Of a stretch of 64,000 nt of DNA, positions 1 through 11,138 are shown piece after piece. The notes under the pieces were generated by a model. It searched no databases. It worked only from the letters and a program-made list of their open reading frames with translations, and was not told where the DNA came from. The DNA comes from Coniella vitis. Its lineage: Eukaryota > Ascomycota > Sordariomycetes > Diaporthales > Schizoparmaceae. The stretch spans positions 1,736,001 to 1,800,000 of the forward strand of contig WUJK01000009.1 in assembly GCA_011317545.1 (NCBI GenBank), written 5' to 3'. Numbering within the stretch: position 1 is the first letter of the stretch; each line of letters begins with the position of its first letter. Both the position numbers and the translations under genes were made by a program.

Positions 1-957
1 GTCTTGTGAATACCGATGATTACGTGCATTATCTCTCTGATGAATCTCGCGGCTGCTCGCAACAAATGAGGCTGGAATTCGCGGTGTGTCCGTGTGTGTT
101 TGACCAGGGCAAACTGCATTCCTACCTTGTTTCGGGAGTGTGCCAGTTCCTCCATTTCTCGGTCTCGCAGTGGGCGCTGCTCTGGTTTTCATGTCACTAC
201 TTCCTTGTGCATGTGTGTAATTTGGATCTTCCTAGCGGTGTTCAGCCTTACGGGCTGCTCCTTGGAAAGCTCTAACTGTAGGGTGCCTGGTTGCCAGTGC
301 TTAGCCAACCAGTTGACCCTACTATGTATCGTCTCTCTCCCCTGTAGACCTCACATTCGGTACCTGAACATCACTGTAACCATCTGCTGCCAATCAGTAA
401 AACTTGCTAAACACCACCACGTTGGCAAATCTCGGCCGGTCTCGCCAGGGCAGCTATCCGCAACTTCTTGCATTTTCTTCATGGCTCTTCCTGCTCGCAC
501 TTTGCCCATAGGGAACACCACGTCATTTTGACAACCCTTCTCTTGTCGGATGCTATGTATATAAATTCCTGTTTGGCCCTGCGGCTCCGCCATTGACTCT
601 TGACTTTCGAGGTCGTCGCCATCGTCATTGTCCTGATCACCCCTGCATCCTCCTGCGCGTCAACCGACCTTCTAGCAGTTGGCCAACCATTTTCACGAAC
701 TAGAACGATTTTAAGGCCCTTGACCTGGTTTGTCCCATTCTTTACACGGCCAGACAGTCTAGGTCTCCCGTTGCAACCTTGCCACTGGCGAATATGTGTT
801 TCTGACAGCTGCCCAGAGAACCTTTTGTCATATCGAGTGTCTCGCACAGCCCGGTCAGTGATTCTCGTCTCAAGCCTTTGACCACACACTCACTTATTCG
901 TCACCCAAGCGCGACCAGCTCTACCCCTGGCGGAAAGGCTTGTATCGCCTGCACACC
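1..957. other. Intergenic / upstream region, no supported gene
   Basis: Overlapping open frames occur on both strands, but none shows a recognisable domain or a consistent coding composition. An AT-rich stretch around 552-570 (TATGTATATAAA) could be a promoter element for the acetyltransferase that starts at 958. The pyrimidine-rich 590-950 part is compatible with its 5' leader. Nothing else is seen. Confidence 0.4.
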
Positions 958-1688
958 ATGTCCGAAACTCCCACCGCGAAACCAGTCATCTTTAACGCCA
1001 AAGAGCACTCGCACCTAACACCCTGGCTGGCCGGCCTGCAGGCGCAATGCATCACCTCGGACAAAATGATCTCCGCCTTTCTCCCTCCCTTGAGCCATGA
1101 GAAGCTGTTGAGCTGGTGGAAGGACCGCATTGCCGAAGCCGGCGCCGGCCAAAGGATCATCATGCTGCTGCTGCTTGATGTAGAGGGTGGCGTCAAAATC
1201 CAAGGAGCCCACCTCGTGGGCGTGGCCATGCTGGCCTTTCCGCAGCTTGAGACGGCATTGTTTCGCGCGAGTATAGAAAGCTTGTTGTTGAGCACCAAAT
1301 ATCGACATAGAGGTGGAGCGAGTGCCTTGATCAGGGTGTTGGAGGCACAAGCCGCTCTGAAGGGGAGATCTTTGCTGGTGAGTTGCCGCCTTTCTTCTTC
1401 TTCTTCTTCTTCTTCTTCTTCTTCTTCTTCTTCTCCTTCTTCTTCTTCTCCTTCTTGGCTTTCGCGCAGTCCTTTGAGACTTGATAAAGTTGATAAACTT
1501 ACCAAATGCATATCGTATATGCTCTCCTCTAGATGACAGAAGTGGAGAGCGGAACGCCAGCCGCAAAACTATTTTCAGGTCTGGGATATACTACTGCCGG
1601 CACGATTCCTGGCTATAGCATCAACGCGAGTGGAGACTCCAAGAGCTTCAGCATCCTTTACAAGAGTATCAAAGATCGTACAGACTAG
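958..1688 (+). CDS. GNAT-family N-acetyltransferase (2 exons, 191 aa)
   Basis: Exons 958-1377 and 1533-1688, joined in phase 0. The predicted protein would transfer an acetyl group from acetyl-CoA to an amine; the substrate is unknown. The acetyl-CoA binding signature is seen as YRHRGGASALI at about residues 120-130 (family pattern R/Q-x-x-G-x-G/A). It is followed by the beta5/alpha4-like stretch ending in GLGYTTAGTIPGY in exon 2. The length is normal for small fungal GNATs of the tabtoxin-resistance (TTR) type; I infer that sub-family only loosely. ATG 958 is the first ATG of this frame and sits in an ACCATGT context. The 155-base intron begins with GTGAGT and contains a long TTC microsatellite. 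Reading through it would give a poly-Ser tail and a stop at 1536, so splicing is required. The neighbouring downstream gene is on the same strand but 1.5 kb away. Confidence 0.75.
1393..1456 (+). repeat. (TTC)n microsatellite inside the GNAT intron
   Basis: About 14 uninterrupted TTC units are followed by TTC/TCC imperfect units. They lie 15 bases after the splice donor of the acetyltransferase intron. The tract is pyrimidine-only on this strand and could influence splicing or length polymorphism. Confidence 0.95.
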
Positions 1689-3207
1689 CAGTCATGAATA
1701 TCCACGACTCACAATGAAGGTGTTTGTGAGCCAAACATACGTCCGGATGGCCGCTATGGCAGTGCGCAGTAGCCAGAAGCAAGACCTCTCTGTGGTAAAC
1801 ATACGTTCAAGACGTTCAGCATGTCAGGGACCAGGAGTTGGCATTATGCGGCCGCCGCAGACGGCACTATACATATGGCGCATGGAGTCTTAGGTTTGAT
1901 GTGATGGAAGTAAAGATACCGTCCTGGACCAAAAGTTGACAAGATGGAGCAGAAGATGGATGATCGTGGAAGGGCAGGTTTCCTCGAGCTACCCGTCTTA
2001 TCGTCTGGCGACAACAAGCTCTGGGTCTCATAGCTATAAGTCACATGTGCGCGCGTATGCCTGAAGTGCTACCGGGCTTTCGAGTGGTACACGGCAGGTA
2101 CTTGCAAAAGGTATGGCATGCACCTTGGTACGAGAGCGGCCTGCGAGAGAAGGTGCGCAATCGCCGTATTTGTGGTACCCAAGTACCCGATTTCATGTCA
2201 GTCTACTATGTATGCAGCTATCTCATTGAAAATAGCCCGAGATGCATCTTGGTAGTCGTCTTTGGGTCTAATGTGTGCTAGAGAGACAAGTTAGGCAATA
2301 CTGGCTGGGATCGAATGTCTATAGTTTTGCTTTCATCCAAGATCCTGCCTGCACTTTGGACGGAGTGGATAAGTAATTCGAATGCCTTTCTCCTCGAGGA
2401 AACCGCTTGCTTTCTGCCAATGAAGGTGGTGGCGGGAAACGGCATAGAAGTACTTACCTAGATAGGTATGCAAGGTGGCAGGTAAGTAGTGATACTATAT
2501 TTTCTGTTCAAAGGAAGGCCGAGCCACAGGTACAGCTACTTCTAGCTTTCAGCCCCGAGTACCCGGTATGAAGTGTCACCGGCGCTGGAGCCTGCTGCTC
2601 GGGGCCGAAATACACGCCTATGTATAGTAGCTTCCCAAGCCCATTTCGAGATTGGCGTCGGTACAACCTGTGGTCCGTGAATATTCCGCCTGAGGATTTT
2701 GGCCGGGCAGGATCAATAGCGATAAGCAATTGGCTATGCAGACAAGCTTGGATGCTGTTGAACATCCAATCTTGAAACCTTATTCAGGGTCAGTCAGAGT
2801 ACCGAAATAATGCTTGGGGCGGTGAAACTCGTGTCGTCTTATCGACCATGAGTTGGTAGGAGCACCTGTAGTTGCAGAATGTAGTACAGTCGCGGCTGCA
2901 GGCCGGTACTTGGACAAGTGCTTATTAGGTGGGTTCCAGGGACCCGGGCCCTGAAGCTGGCAGGCTTAGCATGCAATTCCGCCCGGAGGTGGAAATCTGC
3001 AACTATCCGACCGCGTACTTCCCCAACCTGACCTCCGTCGTGTTTTACTAAAAACCAGGAGGCACGACGACAAGTTGATTTGTCTTATAGTTCTCTTTTT
3101 CTTCTTCTTCTCCCTAGTCTTGCTGCCTTCCTCCTGGTCCAGTTCCTCTTGGTCCTGCTACTATTGTCCTAATCCGCTCACACAACTCATCCATTGCGTC
3201 GCCCCTC
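1689..3207. other. Intergenic region, no gene seen
   Basis: There is no open frame with domain content on either strand. One copy of the recurrent intergenic nonamer TACTATGTA is at 2204-2212. A pyrimidine-rich block around 3090-3170 (TTCTTCTTCTTC, TCCTCC) directly precedes the flavoprotein start. It looks like the CT-rich transcription-start region usual in filamentous fungi. Confidence 0.5.
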
Positions 3208-4480
3208 ATGACCAAGACAGTGGTGATTATTGGTGGCTCCTATGGCGGCCTCCACGTCGCGCATGCCCTGCTCAAGCAGAAGTCGGACGTCAAGGTCGTC
3301 CTCATCTCCAAGGTGGGATTCGATCAACCGCAGCCCCTCAGAGCTGCGCCAACGGACTTGAAGAGGCTCCCGCTAACACGCCCCCTAGAGCTCCCACTTT
3401 TACTGGAACATGGCCTCTATTCGTGCTGTCGTCCCAGGTACCATCCAAGACGACCAGCTCAGCCGGCCCCTCAGCGCTGCGCTAGAACGCTACCCCACGG
3501 AGCGCTACGAGATCGTTATCGGCGCCGTCGGCAAGGTCGATCTTCAGTCTAAATCTGTTCTCATTTCCATTCCCGGCTCCGACCGCTCCGTTACCTATGA
3601 TCAGCTCGTCATTGCTACAGGCGCTCGTTGCAATTCCTCCGGCCCGTCTGTGCCCTGGAAGCACCTCGACAGCCACGAGGAGACGCTATCCAGCCTCGAC
3701 TCCGTTCGCAAGCAGGTGCAGGCTGCACAGTCCATTGTTGTCGCCGGCGCCGGCGCCACGGGCATTGAGTTGGCCGGTGAGCTGGGCTACGAATATGGCG
3801 AGAGCAAGGAAATCACGTTGTTGTCCAGCGGACAGAGCCTTCTGAGCGGTGACAGCGTAGGCCCAAGCGCAGAGTCGGCGCTGCAGAAGCTGAAAGTCAA
3901 AATCAAATTAGGCGCTCGAGTCACTGGCGCCACGGAGCTACCCGACGGCAAGACAGAACTGAGTCTGGACAACGGCGAGACGATCTCGACTGACTTGTAT
4001 CTACCCACGATTGGCATGCTGCCCAACTCAGAGATGCTTGATGCGACATATCTGAATGAGAAGGGCTATGTTGTTGTAGATGCCTGCTACAGGGTCAAGG
4101 GTCTCGAAAAGGACGGCGTGTGGGCGGTCGGCGATGTTGTCAGCAAGCCAAGAGCTGGCTTCATGATTACGCAGAAGCAGGTGCGTGTTTCTTCCGCCCC
4201 AGTTTTGAGAAATCGAGCGTCTGTGTGTTGGCTGACTTTCTTTCTTTCCATAACGCAGGCAGCCGGCGTTGCTAAGAACATCCAGCTCACTCTGCAGGGC
4301 AAGGAGCCAACCAACGTCAAGCTCATGCCCGTTGATGTTATGTTTTGCGCGGTCGGCAGAAGTGGAGGCGCAGGACGCATCGGGTTTGTCAAGGTGCCAG
4401 GCACGATGGTATGGTTAGCCAAGGGTCGCACGCTGGGTATTCAGATGATCCCCGGGTACATTGACGGAAGTGTTGCCTGA
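3208..4480 (+). CDS. AIF/AMID-like FAD-dependent NAD(P)H oxidoreductase (3 exons, 372 aa)
   Basis: Exons 3208-3312, 3389-4180 and 4259-4480, both joins in phase 0. The protein belongs to the pyridine-nucleotide disulfide oxidoreductase fold and resembles the AMID/FSP1 class of apoptosis-inducing-factor homologues, which oxidise NAD(P)H via FAD. Visible motifs: N-terminal FAD dinucleotide motif IIGGSYGGLHVA (residues 7-18); LVIATGA at the start of the central part; a second Rossmann motif VAGAGATGIELAGE (about 153-166); and the FAD-contact motif GVWAVGDVV (278-286). Length fits AMID-like proteins. There is no N-terminal targeting peptide and no clear membrane segment, so a cytosolic or loosely membrane-bound location is inferred. 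The second intron is 78 bases, in frame and stop-free, so its retention would insert 26 residues. The exact substrate is unknown. Confidence 0.87.
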
Positions 4481-6818
4481 TCGCCTCCCTTTCTTTTGGT
4501 ACAGTCTGGGGCGACGGGAAGCCTGCATGATACCCCTTACTTTTCTCTCTCCTTCTTCTCGGAATCAAACTCTTGGATTTCTCTGTATTATTTTGATGAG
4601 CGTACGATGTACTAGTCTTGATACATGGGAACTATTTCACTTTAGAAAGCTGTGATTATGCCTGCTTTGTCTTTGGGACATTGGTGGGGAAGTGAATCCA
4701 CTTATAGACGGATGTCTTTGATTTGAGAAACAGCGAAACCTCGCTCCGAAATGTAAGTACGTGTTGGAGAAACGTGTCAAGTTGCTTCTCCCTTTGAAAT
4801 TTTCAGTAGACGCGCTCTCTCATGGCATGACGGCTGCTGTAAGTACATACTTGTAGTGAATAAGGCAAGGCACAGCCGTAATAACTGCAGTGAAAGCATA
4901 GCGATCGTTGATTTTTGGAATGAAACCTACTCTTAATAGACGGTATATTCAACTGGTCATTTACAGGACTTATTCTTGTATGTGCAAAATGGCAAGCCCA
5001 CAGGACTGGTTGCTAGTACTCCATGTTACCATGAACTTTATTCAGCATATATATCTATCTCATCTTGAATAGATTTCTCAATATAGTAACTAACGCTAAC
5101 AGAATTTGGCACCCTGAAAAGATCGAGTCATTTATTTACTGTACATAGTCTCTGACAAACACCACGGGTTCCCCATCCACTTTGTGCCCGAAAAGCGGCT
5201 ACCGTTCAGCTCACTCAATAGTGTATTTGCTTCAAGGCTTTTTTTTTTTAAAAAAAAAATTATTATTATTATCACTATTAACCGCTGAAGAGAGATTCGG
5301 TCGCGTTCATGGCTGTAAAATTACATTGGTACTTAGCTTGGGATGGATTAGTGGCTATTGTGTGTTTAAAAAAAGAATAAATCTTGTGGTTTCGGTCGGA
5401 TTGTGGAAAGGGGGGATTGAGCTGATGAGAGTGCAACATTTCAGATGTTTTGGTCGAGATCAGTTAAAGGATGCATTACGCAGCGAGTTATTGAAACATT
5501 GTGTCGACAGGAGCCAATACTTGGAGTTTGGATTTTCAAACGGAGAGAGCAAAAAGGCACATCGTGGTAAAATTATGAATGATACATCATTGGGTTTTCA
5601 TTCTTATCACATGCTTATTGAATGGATATCCTCGAGGAGGGAGAAAAGGGAAAAAGAGACTCAGACATGTTTGACCCCCCAAAGATGGGCCGGGCCAACG
5701 CCCGTCTTTGACATGTCAGTGTATACGAACGGCTACATAGTAGAGGCTACCTGGTCTCTTCAGAGTCATTCATTCGCTCACGCTGTTCGTTCCGCTCGGG
5801 CGTCGTTCTGTTCCTTCATTCCAACAAAACCATCCAGAAACCGCGCGCTCCCCGTGTTTCGCGTTTCGTGCTTCGTGCTTCGCATGGATTGAAAAACTAC
5901 CTATTTTTGATGGAGACAAAAGATACCGGGGCGGGGCCCCTTGTTAGAGATAGGCGTGCGTACGCAACGCACACACGTATGTACGCCCGCCTTTTATGAG
6001 ATATGTATTGTAGTTCCGCGTTTTCCGCGTCAGTTTTGAGAAAAGCACACCTACAGAGCCTCTTTTTGTTCAGCCTCTCCAGCCCACTTTGCTATTACCG
6101 CGCGCTGATTTTGTTCCAATTCGCCTCGCAATCTCCTCCTCTGCCAGTCTACATAGGTATCCCATAATAACATACCAGAAAGCATTCCTCGAAAGTCTGG
6201 GCAAGAGACTGAGCCTGTCCAACTCGTGAGGCTGTCCCCAGCATATAGGCCAAAACATTTAAAGGGACTGCGTCCATCTTGCGTGTGGGGCGCGCTTGGA
6301 TGGCGGCGTCGATTTTGTCCACATTACTGACGTTCTAGTACAAAATCCCAAGCTAAATCTATGCCAGCCTCATCATGTGGTGTGGTTTCCTAAAAGTCTT
6401 TCCCCGCTGAAGTGGCTTGTTGACTGACTGATTGATTGATCGATTGATTGATCGGCTGGCTGATGGGCGCGCTTGTGTTGTGTTGTACTTGTGCTGGCTG
6501 TGCTGATTATCTCCTCCTTTGCCCAGTGTTCAATTTCCTCCCTCTCTTCTGACCCCTACCAACCAACCACTCGCTACTTTGTTCGTTACTCCCACTACAT
6601 ACTATACATCTCTCGTTGTTCTTTCAATTCGCCTCCCTTTCTTGGTCCGTCAATTCGCCGACTCTCCCTTTTTGCTCCTTTTGCCCTTGATTTTCGCACT
6701 GCTTTGGTCGCTTCCATTTCTGTCGCATTTTGTCCCGTTCCTTGCTGTACAACTTGCCCATATAGTCTGTCATTCATCGTTTCCTTACTCTTCCCCGTTA
6801 CGGGGTGTGCGCGTCACA
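4481..6818. other. Intergenic region with AT-rich stretches, no supported gene
   Basis: A 236-codon open frame at 5182-5892 has no recognisable domain, runs through an A/T homopolymer (about 5240-5275) and lacks coding composition, so I do not call it. The nonamer TACATAGTA (reverse of TACTATGTA) is at 5734-5742. The 6500-6800 part is very pyrimidine-rich and probably holds the promoter and leader of the membrane glycosyltransferase-like gene. Confidence 0.5.
6420..6463 (+). repeat. GATT-type tetranucleotide repeat
   Basis: Imperfect tandem GACT/GATT/GATC units form a short simple repeat in the upstream region of the following gene. No function is evident. Confidence 0.85.
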
Positions 6819-8567
6819 ATGTTGTACGGTGTCAGGAACCGAGCACCGTCCGAGTCTGGCTCCACAAACGGCCGACGGGCGTATGGCCGGATTCGATTGA
6901 CACCACTCACAAAGGCCATCTACATTTCCCTGCTCGTCGGTACAGTGTGGATCCTCGTCGCCACCATCGAGCGCCGTCTCGAATACTCGTTGCGCAGCGG
7001 CAGCACGAATCATATAAACGCCTCCCCCGCCACCGCTGGCGCAGACCAAGGAGAAGAAGCAATCGCATCAACGGCATCCACAGGCCACTGGGGCTTTTTG
7101 GGTTCGATATGGGGGCCGAAACCGCAGAATGAAGACGAGGAGGTCTCGTCAACGACATCGACACGGCCAACAACTCCATCGCGACCCGGCTCCTTGCAGA
7201 CACAGGAGTGGACCATCGCCGACTTCAAGAAAGCCTGGCTGGCGACAGAATTGGGTGGCGATCCCTTGAATAGTTCGAGCATCGCAATGCTCTGCGACGA
7301 CACAACCTGGACGAACGATGTAGCTCTGCAAATGGTGCACAGCCGTGGCGGCCTCGCCAATGTTCGCGGAACCATTCTCGATTTCCTCCATTTCGCCATT
7401 CGCTCCGGGTCTGCACACATTGTGCTTCCGGCGTATGTCAAGCGGACCGACACGACCCTCGACTGGATGGACGAGAGTCATGGGTACTGGCCCTTTTCTA
7501 ACCTCTTTGACGCTGATTATCTCATCGAGACGATGCACACCGCCTGCCCGCAGCTCAATATTTACCAGTCTGCCAGCGAGATTCCAAACCAAGCCATCAT
7601 CGAAGAGACATATGAGGTCCAGAGCGCGCGCTCAGACAAGTCGCCAGATCAGAGCATCGCTCACACTGTCGAACATTTCCGCGCGTGGCTCGTGGAGGAC
7701 GGGAGACCAGGCTACGATGCCTCGGCGCTTAATCTCGTTAATGTGACCGCAACACTATGGGCGTACGACATGGCGCCATATCCGTACCTGCGCACAGCTC
7801 TCGGACGCCTGTGCAAGATCAACCCGAAGATCCGCGAGTTAGCCGCTACGGCAACATATACATTGCGCAGCGCACACAACCTCTCAGCGTCCATTGATCC
7901 GCATAGGCAGATTTACCAGAGGGCGTACTACGGCATGCACTTGCGCACCGAGGCCGACGCCACTATGGTCGGCTGGGCCCAGGATTTTGGCGGTTTCGAT
8001 TCTCAGACCGACTATCATCTAGCGCAGTGTGCCAAGTTGGGGCTCAGTGTGATATACGTGGCGTCCGGAAACGAGGATGATATTTACCGATTTGCTGACA
8101 AGGCCATGGAGACAGCCAATATCACAGTCGTGAGCAAACATGACCTGATCCTGGAGCCCGGGGACCAAGCAAAACTTGGTGAATTGACCTGGGACCAACA
8201 TGGAGCATTGGACTGGGAGATTCTGGCTCGAAGCAGTTTCTTCAGCGGTCCTGTGATGGTGAGTGCTTGGTACAACTGTCCAACTGGCATGAACCTTCAA
8301 GCGAGGGGCCAGACAGTGTTTTGCCGTTCGTCGTGAATCAGAAACGCCTTACTGACTTGAGGACTTTGCCAACAGAGCAGCTTTTCCTGGAACCTGGCGT
8401 TCAGGAGGCACTATTATCTCGAGGACGCGAGGCTGGACCGATCGAACCCGTATGCAATCCAGGAAGTCGAGCCCCTTGCTGCCTTTGCGGACGGCCTGAG
8501 CAAGATTATGCTCAGGACACACCGAGATGCCATAGAGATCATGGCGCCTCACGGCATGTTTCCTTAG
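6819..8567 (+). CDS. Type II membrane protein, GDP-fucose O-fucosyltransferase-like (2 exons, 543 aa)
   Basis: Exons 6819-8258 and 8376-8567, phase 0. A short basic cytoplasmic tail (residues 1-31) is followed by one membrane segment (about 32-50) and a low-complexity stem (55-130) before a luminal catalytic-like region. This is the topology of Golgi glycosyltransferases. The luminal part carries GTILDFLHFAIRSG (about 188-201) and HLRTEAD at 374-380. The latter matches the H-x-R-x-x-x-D type motif of the protein O-fucosyltransferase superfamily. Exon 2 begins SSFSWNLAFRR, as seen in fungal members of this superfamily. I infer a GDP-sugar dependent glycosyltransferase; the acceptor is unknown and activity is unproven. 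ATG 6819 was chosen over the longer open frame because it precedes the basic tail and membrane anchor directly. The gene ends 186 bases before the converging END3 gene. Confidence 0.7.
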
Positions 8568-8753
8568 TAACATGGCAGTGTACCAAATAGTAAAACGAGC
8601 CATGGATATAAAATGTGAATCGTGGCGTAACGTGAACGGGAGACGGGGACGAGACTTCTGGGGTAAAAAAGGGCCCACCTCAATATGCATTAAAACCTAG
8701 TGTGCGGGTAAGTTTTGTGAGCGCGCATGCACCGACAGGGGGTTGCGTGCCCA

Positions 8754-10090
8754 TTATCGGCTTGCTTTCTCGTCCTCAATCTCTCTTCGCAGTTGCTCCA
8801 GCACTTGATTTCTCGAGCTGAGGTGGGCCTCGAGACCCTCCACTTGCTCCTTGACGGTTTGCAAGTCATCTTGAATGCTCTTGAGGCTGTTTCCGCCGCT
8901 GGCCTTGCCACTTCCCTCTTCCAAATCCCGTAATTGTTTCCGCTTGTAGTCTAGAAGCTGCTCCAGTTCTCGCTTAACAAGCGCTGGCTTGCTCTCTCGC
9001 TTACCCGTGGCCCTGATTTCTGCCGAACTCTCGAGTTTTTCAATCTTGGCTTCGAGATCTTGCAGCTGCTTCTTCAAGCGTACTTCTTCCCAGTCGTCCG
9101 TCTTTTCGGTGCTAAAGTCGGTCCCTGAGCTCTTGAATCCGCTTCGACCCAGCCTAGTCAGGTATTGGTCACCAAACTTGGCCTTTCGACCTGTCGATGT
9201 CTCATCGTCAGCCTTGACAGCCCACCGGCTCTGGGCGGCTGTGCGTTGGTTGTCAAGCTGGTAATCAATCTGATTGCGCTCAAAGCTAGCACGCAGTGAG
9301 GCAGGAACCGTGCGCGGAATACGGAATCCTTCGTGTCGATTGTTGAGTATGTGCAGGAAAGCCAGGCATGCGTCCTTGTTGATGGAGCTGGCGGCAGAAG
9401 GGTTTATCAAGTTCCAAGCGGAGCGGATGTCCGTATCTGGAACATCCAGGCTGTCGTACAGGTCTTGCAGAGACCCAACTATCGTTCCACACAGTTCCAG
9501 TCAGCCTCCATTCAACGATGAGTGCCGGAAGCTGGCGATATCTCAGGTACTCACATGATATTTCTCCCCGCATATCCCGGTTCTCTTGGTAAATCTGTTC
9601 GTACTTTCCCTTGTCTGCTGGACTCATATACCAATCGAAGCCGTCTTTGAGCCCCGGTGTGTCCGAATCGTCGTCGACCTGCTCGAATCGCGCTGCCTTA
9701 CCAGTCAGGGCGCGAGTGGCTTGTACAAGATGTGCTTTGGACTCCGGAACCATCCAGTCAGGGAGCGTGGCTGGTACATCCATATACTCCTAGGCTCGGT
9801 GTCAGGGTGCATACTCCTCAACAGATCGGCCCAGGCAGAGTTCTTCTACATACCCCATTGAGTATATCAAAGATCAAGCGCATGGCGACGCAAAATTCCT
9901 CAAAGTCAAGATTGCCATCATTGTCGACGTCGGCCAGGTCCCACACACGCTCGAGCTGGTCGTCCTTGAGGCCACTGTTCTTGAGTACAGGCGCTGCCTG
10001 TTCGCCAGTCAAATACTGGCCGCCACCTGTCCGTGCCGAGAAGATGTTCCAGTATGTTTCAATCTCTGAGGCTTCTATACGGGGCGCCAT
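8754..10090 (-). CDS. END3: Actin cytoskeleton-regulatory complex protein END3 (3 exons, 398 aa)
   Basis: Exons 10090-9854, 9789-9555 and 9478-8754; joins in phase 0 and phase 1. End3 is the EH-domain adaptor that works with Pan1 and Sla1 at cortical actin patches in clathrin-mediated endocytosis. The first EH domain fills exon 1, with an intact EF-hand loop DVDNDGNLDFEEF (residues 54-66). The second, calcium-independent EH-like region follows (about 125-220) and contains NPSAASSINKDA. The typical RIPRTVPASLRASFERNQ stretch follows, and then a C-terminal part with two coiled-coil repeats rich in E/K/L (about 270-398). Length equals that of other fungal End3 proteins. The exon 2/3 join gives GEISFGSLQDLYDSLDV, which matches the family. 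The whole 398-codon frame is closed by TAA at 8754-8756. Confidence 0.96.
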
Positions 10091-11138
10091 GGTCGGTCGG
10101 AGTTGGGATCGACGCCGTCTCGAGATTCAGTCGGGCACGATCACGATCAGGAACTGCACGGTAAGAGACAGAAGCGGGGGCTTGGGCAGGTTCGGTGGTA
10201 GAGAGTTGCTGCTAGAGTCGGGAAAGGCTGATGGGATTGTATGATCGTGGTTGCTAGATGATGTTCCTCGTCATTAATACGTTTCGCGTAAGTCGATGGC
10301 CTGGCTCTGATATTGCGACAACAGCAGTATTTCAGGGGAATGATGATGTTATTAAGGCGAGCAATGGAATGGGGCGCACTGAGCTGGGGCTGGGGGCAGG
10401 TGCAGGTGCAGGTGCCAGGTGTGCAAGCTGCCAGGCTGCCCAAGTACTTTGTACAAACACTGTCACAAGTGGGGCCTTAGCGGGCTTCTAGGCTTGCAGG
10501 GGTGCGCAGCCGTCCTTCTCTTCTTGTTGCTATCGACACCTTGTCATGGCAGGTGCACACCAGGCATTACATGTAAGTATTGGGTCATCTCAATGGCCGT
10601 GGCATACGTTTGCTCTTCTGAATTTGTCATACACAAGCTTATGAGTACAATCAATCATACACCCTCCTATCCTTGGCTGCTGTGGTCACTTAGCACTAGC
10701 AGTTCGAGAAATCCTAAACAGCCGTGATCGTATCTCTGACCATCTCTCCAACCCTGTATGGAACCCTCTTGTTACCAGTATACCGCACCGCCAAAGAGCC
10801 ACGAGCGTGCAGATGCTACCAAACCGATGCCTCATGCATAACGCTCAGTTGAGGGCCTAGAAATGAATATGGCGCGGAGTGATGCTCACCGAGCTCGCTC
10901 AATATGCATATGTTCTTCCATCAACGAAATAGCGGACGGAACAAGATGGGATAAGAAGGGTGAGAAACCGCTGTGTGTCTGTGATCGTCAACTTTCGCTA
11001 ACCGCCAACCCAGGTGCCCACCAAGTCGACTCTTCAGACTTGGATAGTGGCTTTTGTCGGCTCCTCTGCAACATCGGCCTTCTTGATTTATGACTACTTC
11101 CCGACGAGGCCCGCTGGCTGCGTGAAGCTCGTTTCAGA
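10091..11138. other. Intergenic region, END3 promoter side
   Basis: This is the promoter and leader of END3 (minus strand) and the 3' flank of the following minus-strand gene. A short GGTGCA/GGTGCC purine-rich repeat lies around 10398-10425. No supported coding frame or RNA gene is seen. Confidence 0.5.

Noticed and set aside
5182..5892. 236-codon open frame on plus strand
   Set aside because: It crosses an A/T homopolymer, has no recognisable domain, AT-rich codon use unlike neighbouring genes and no promoter-like context.
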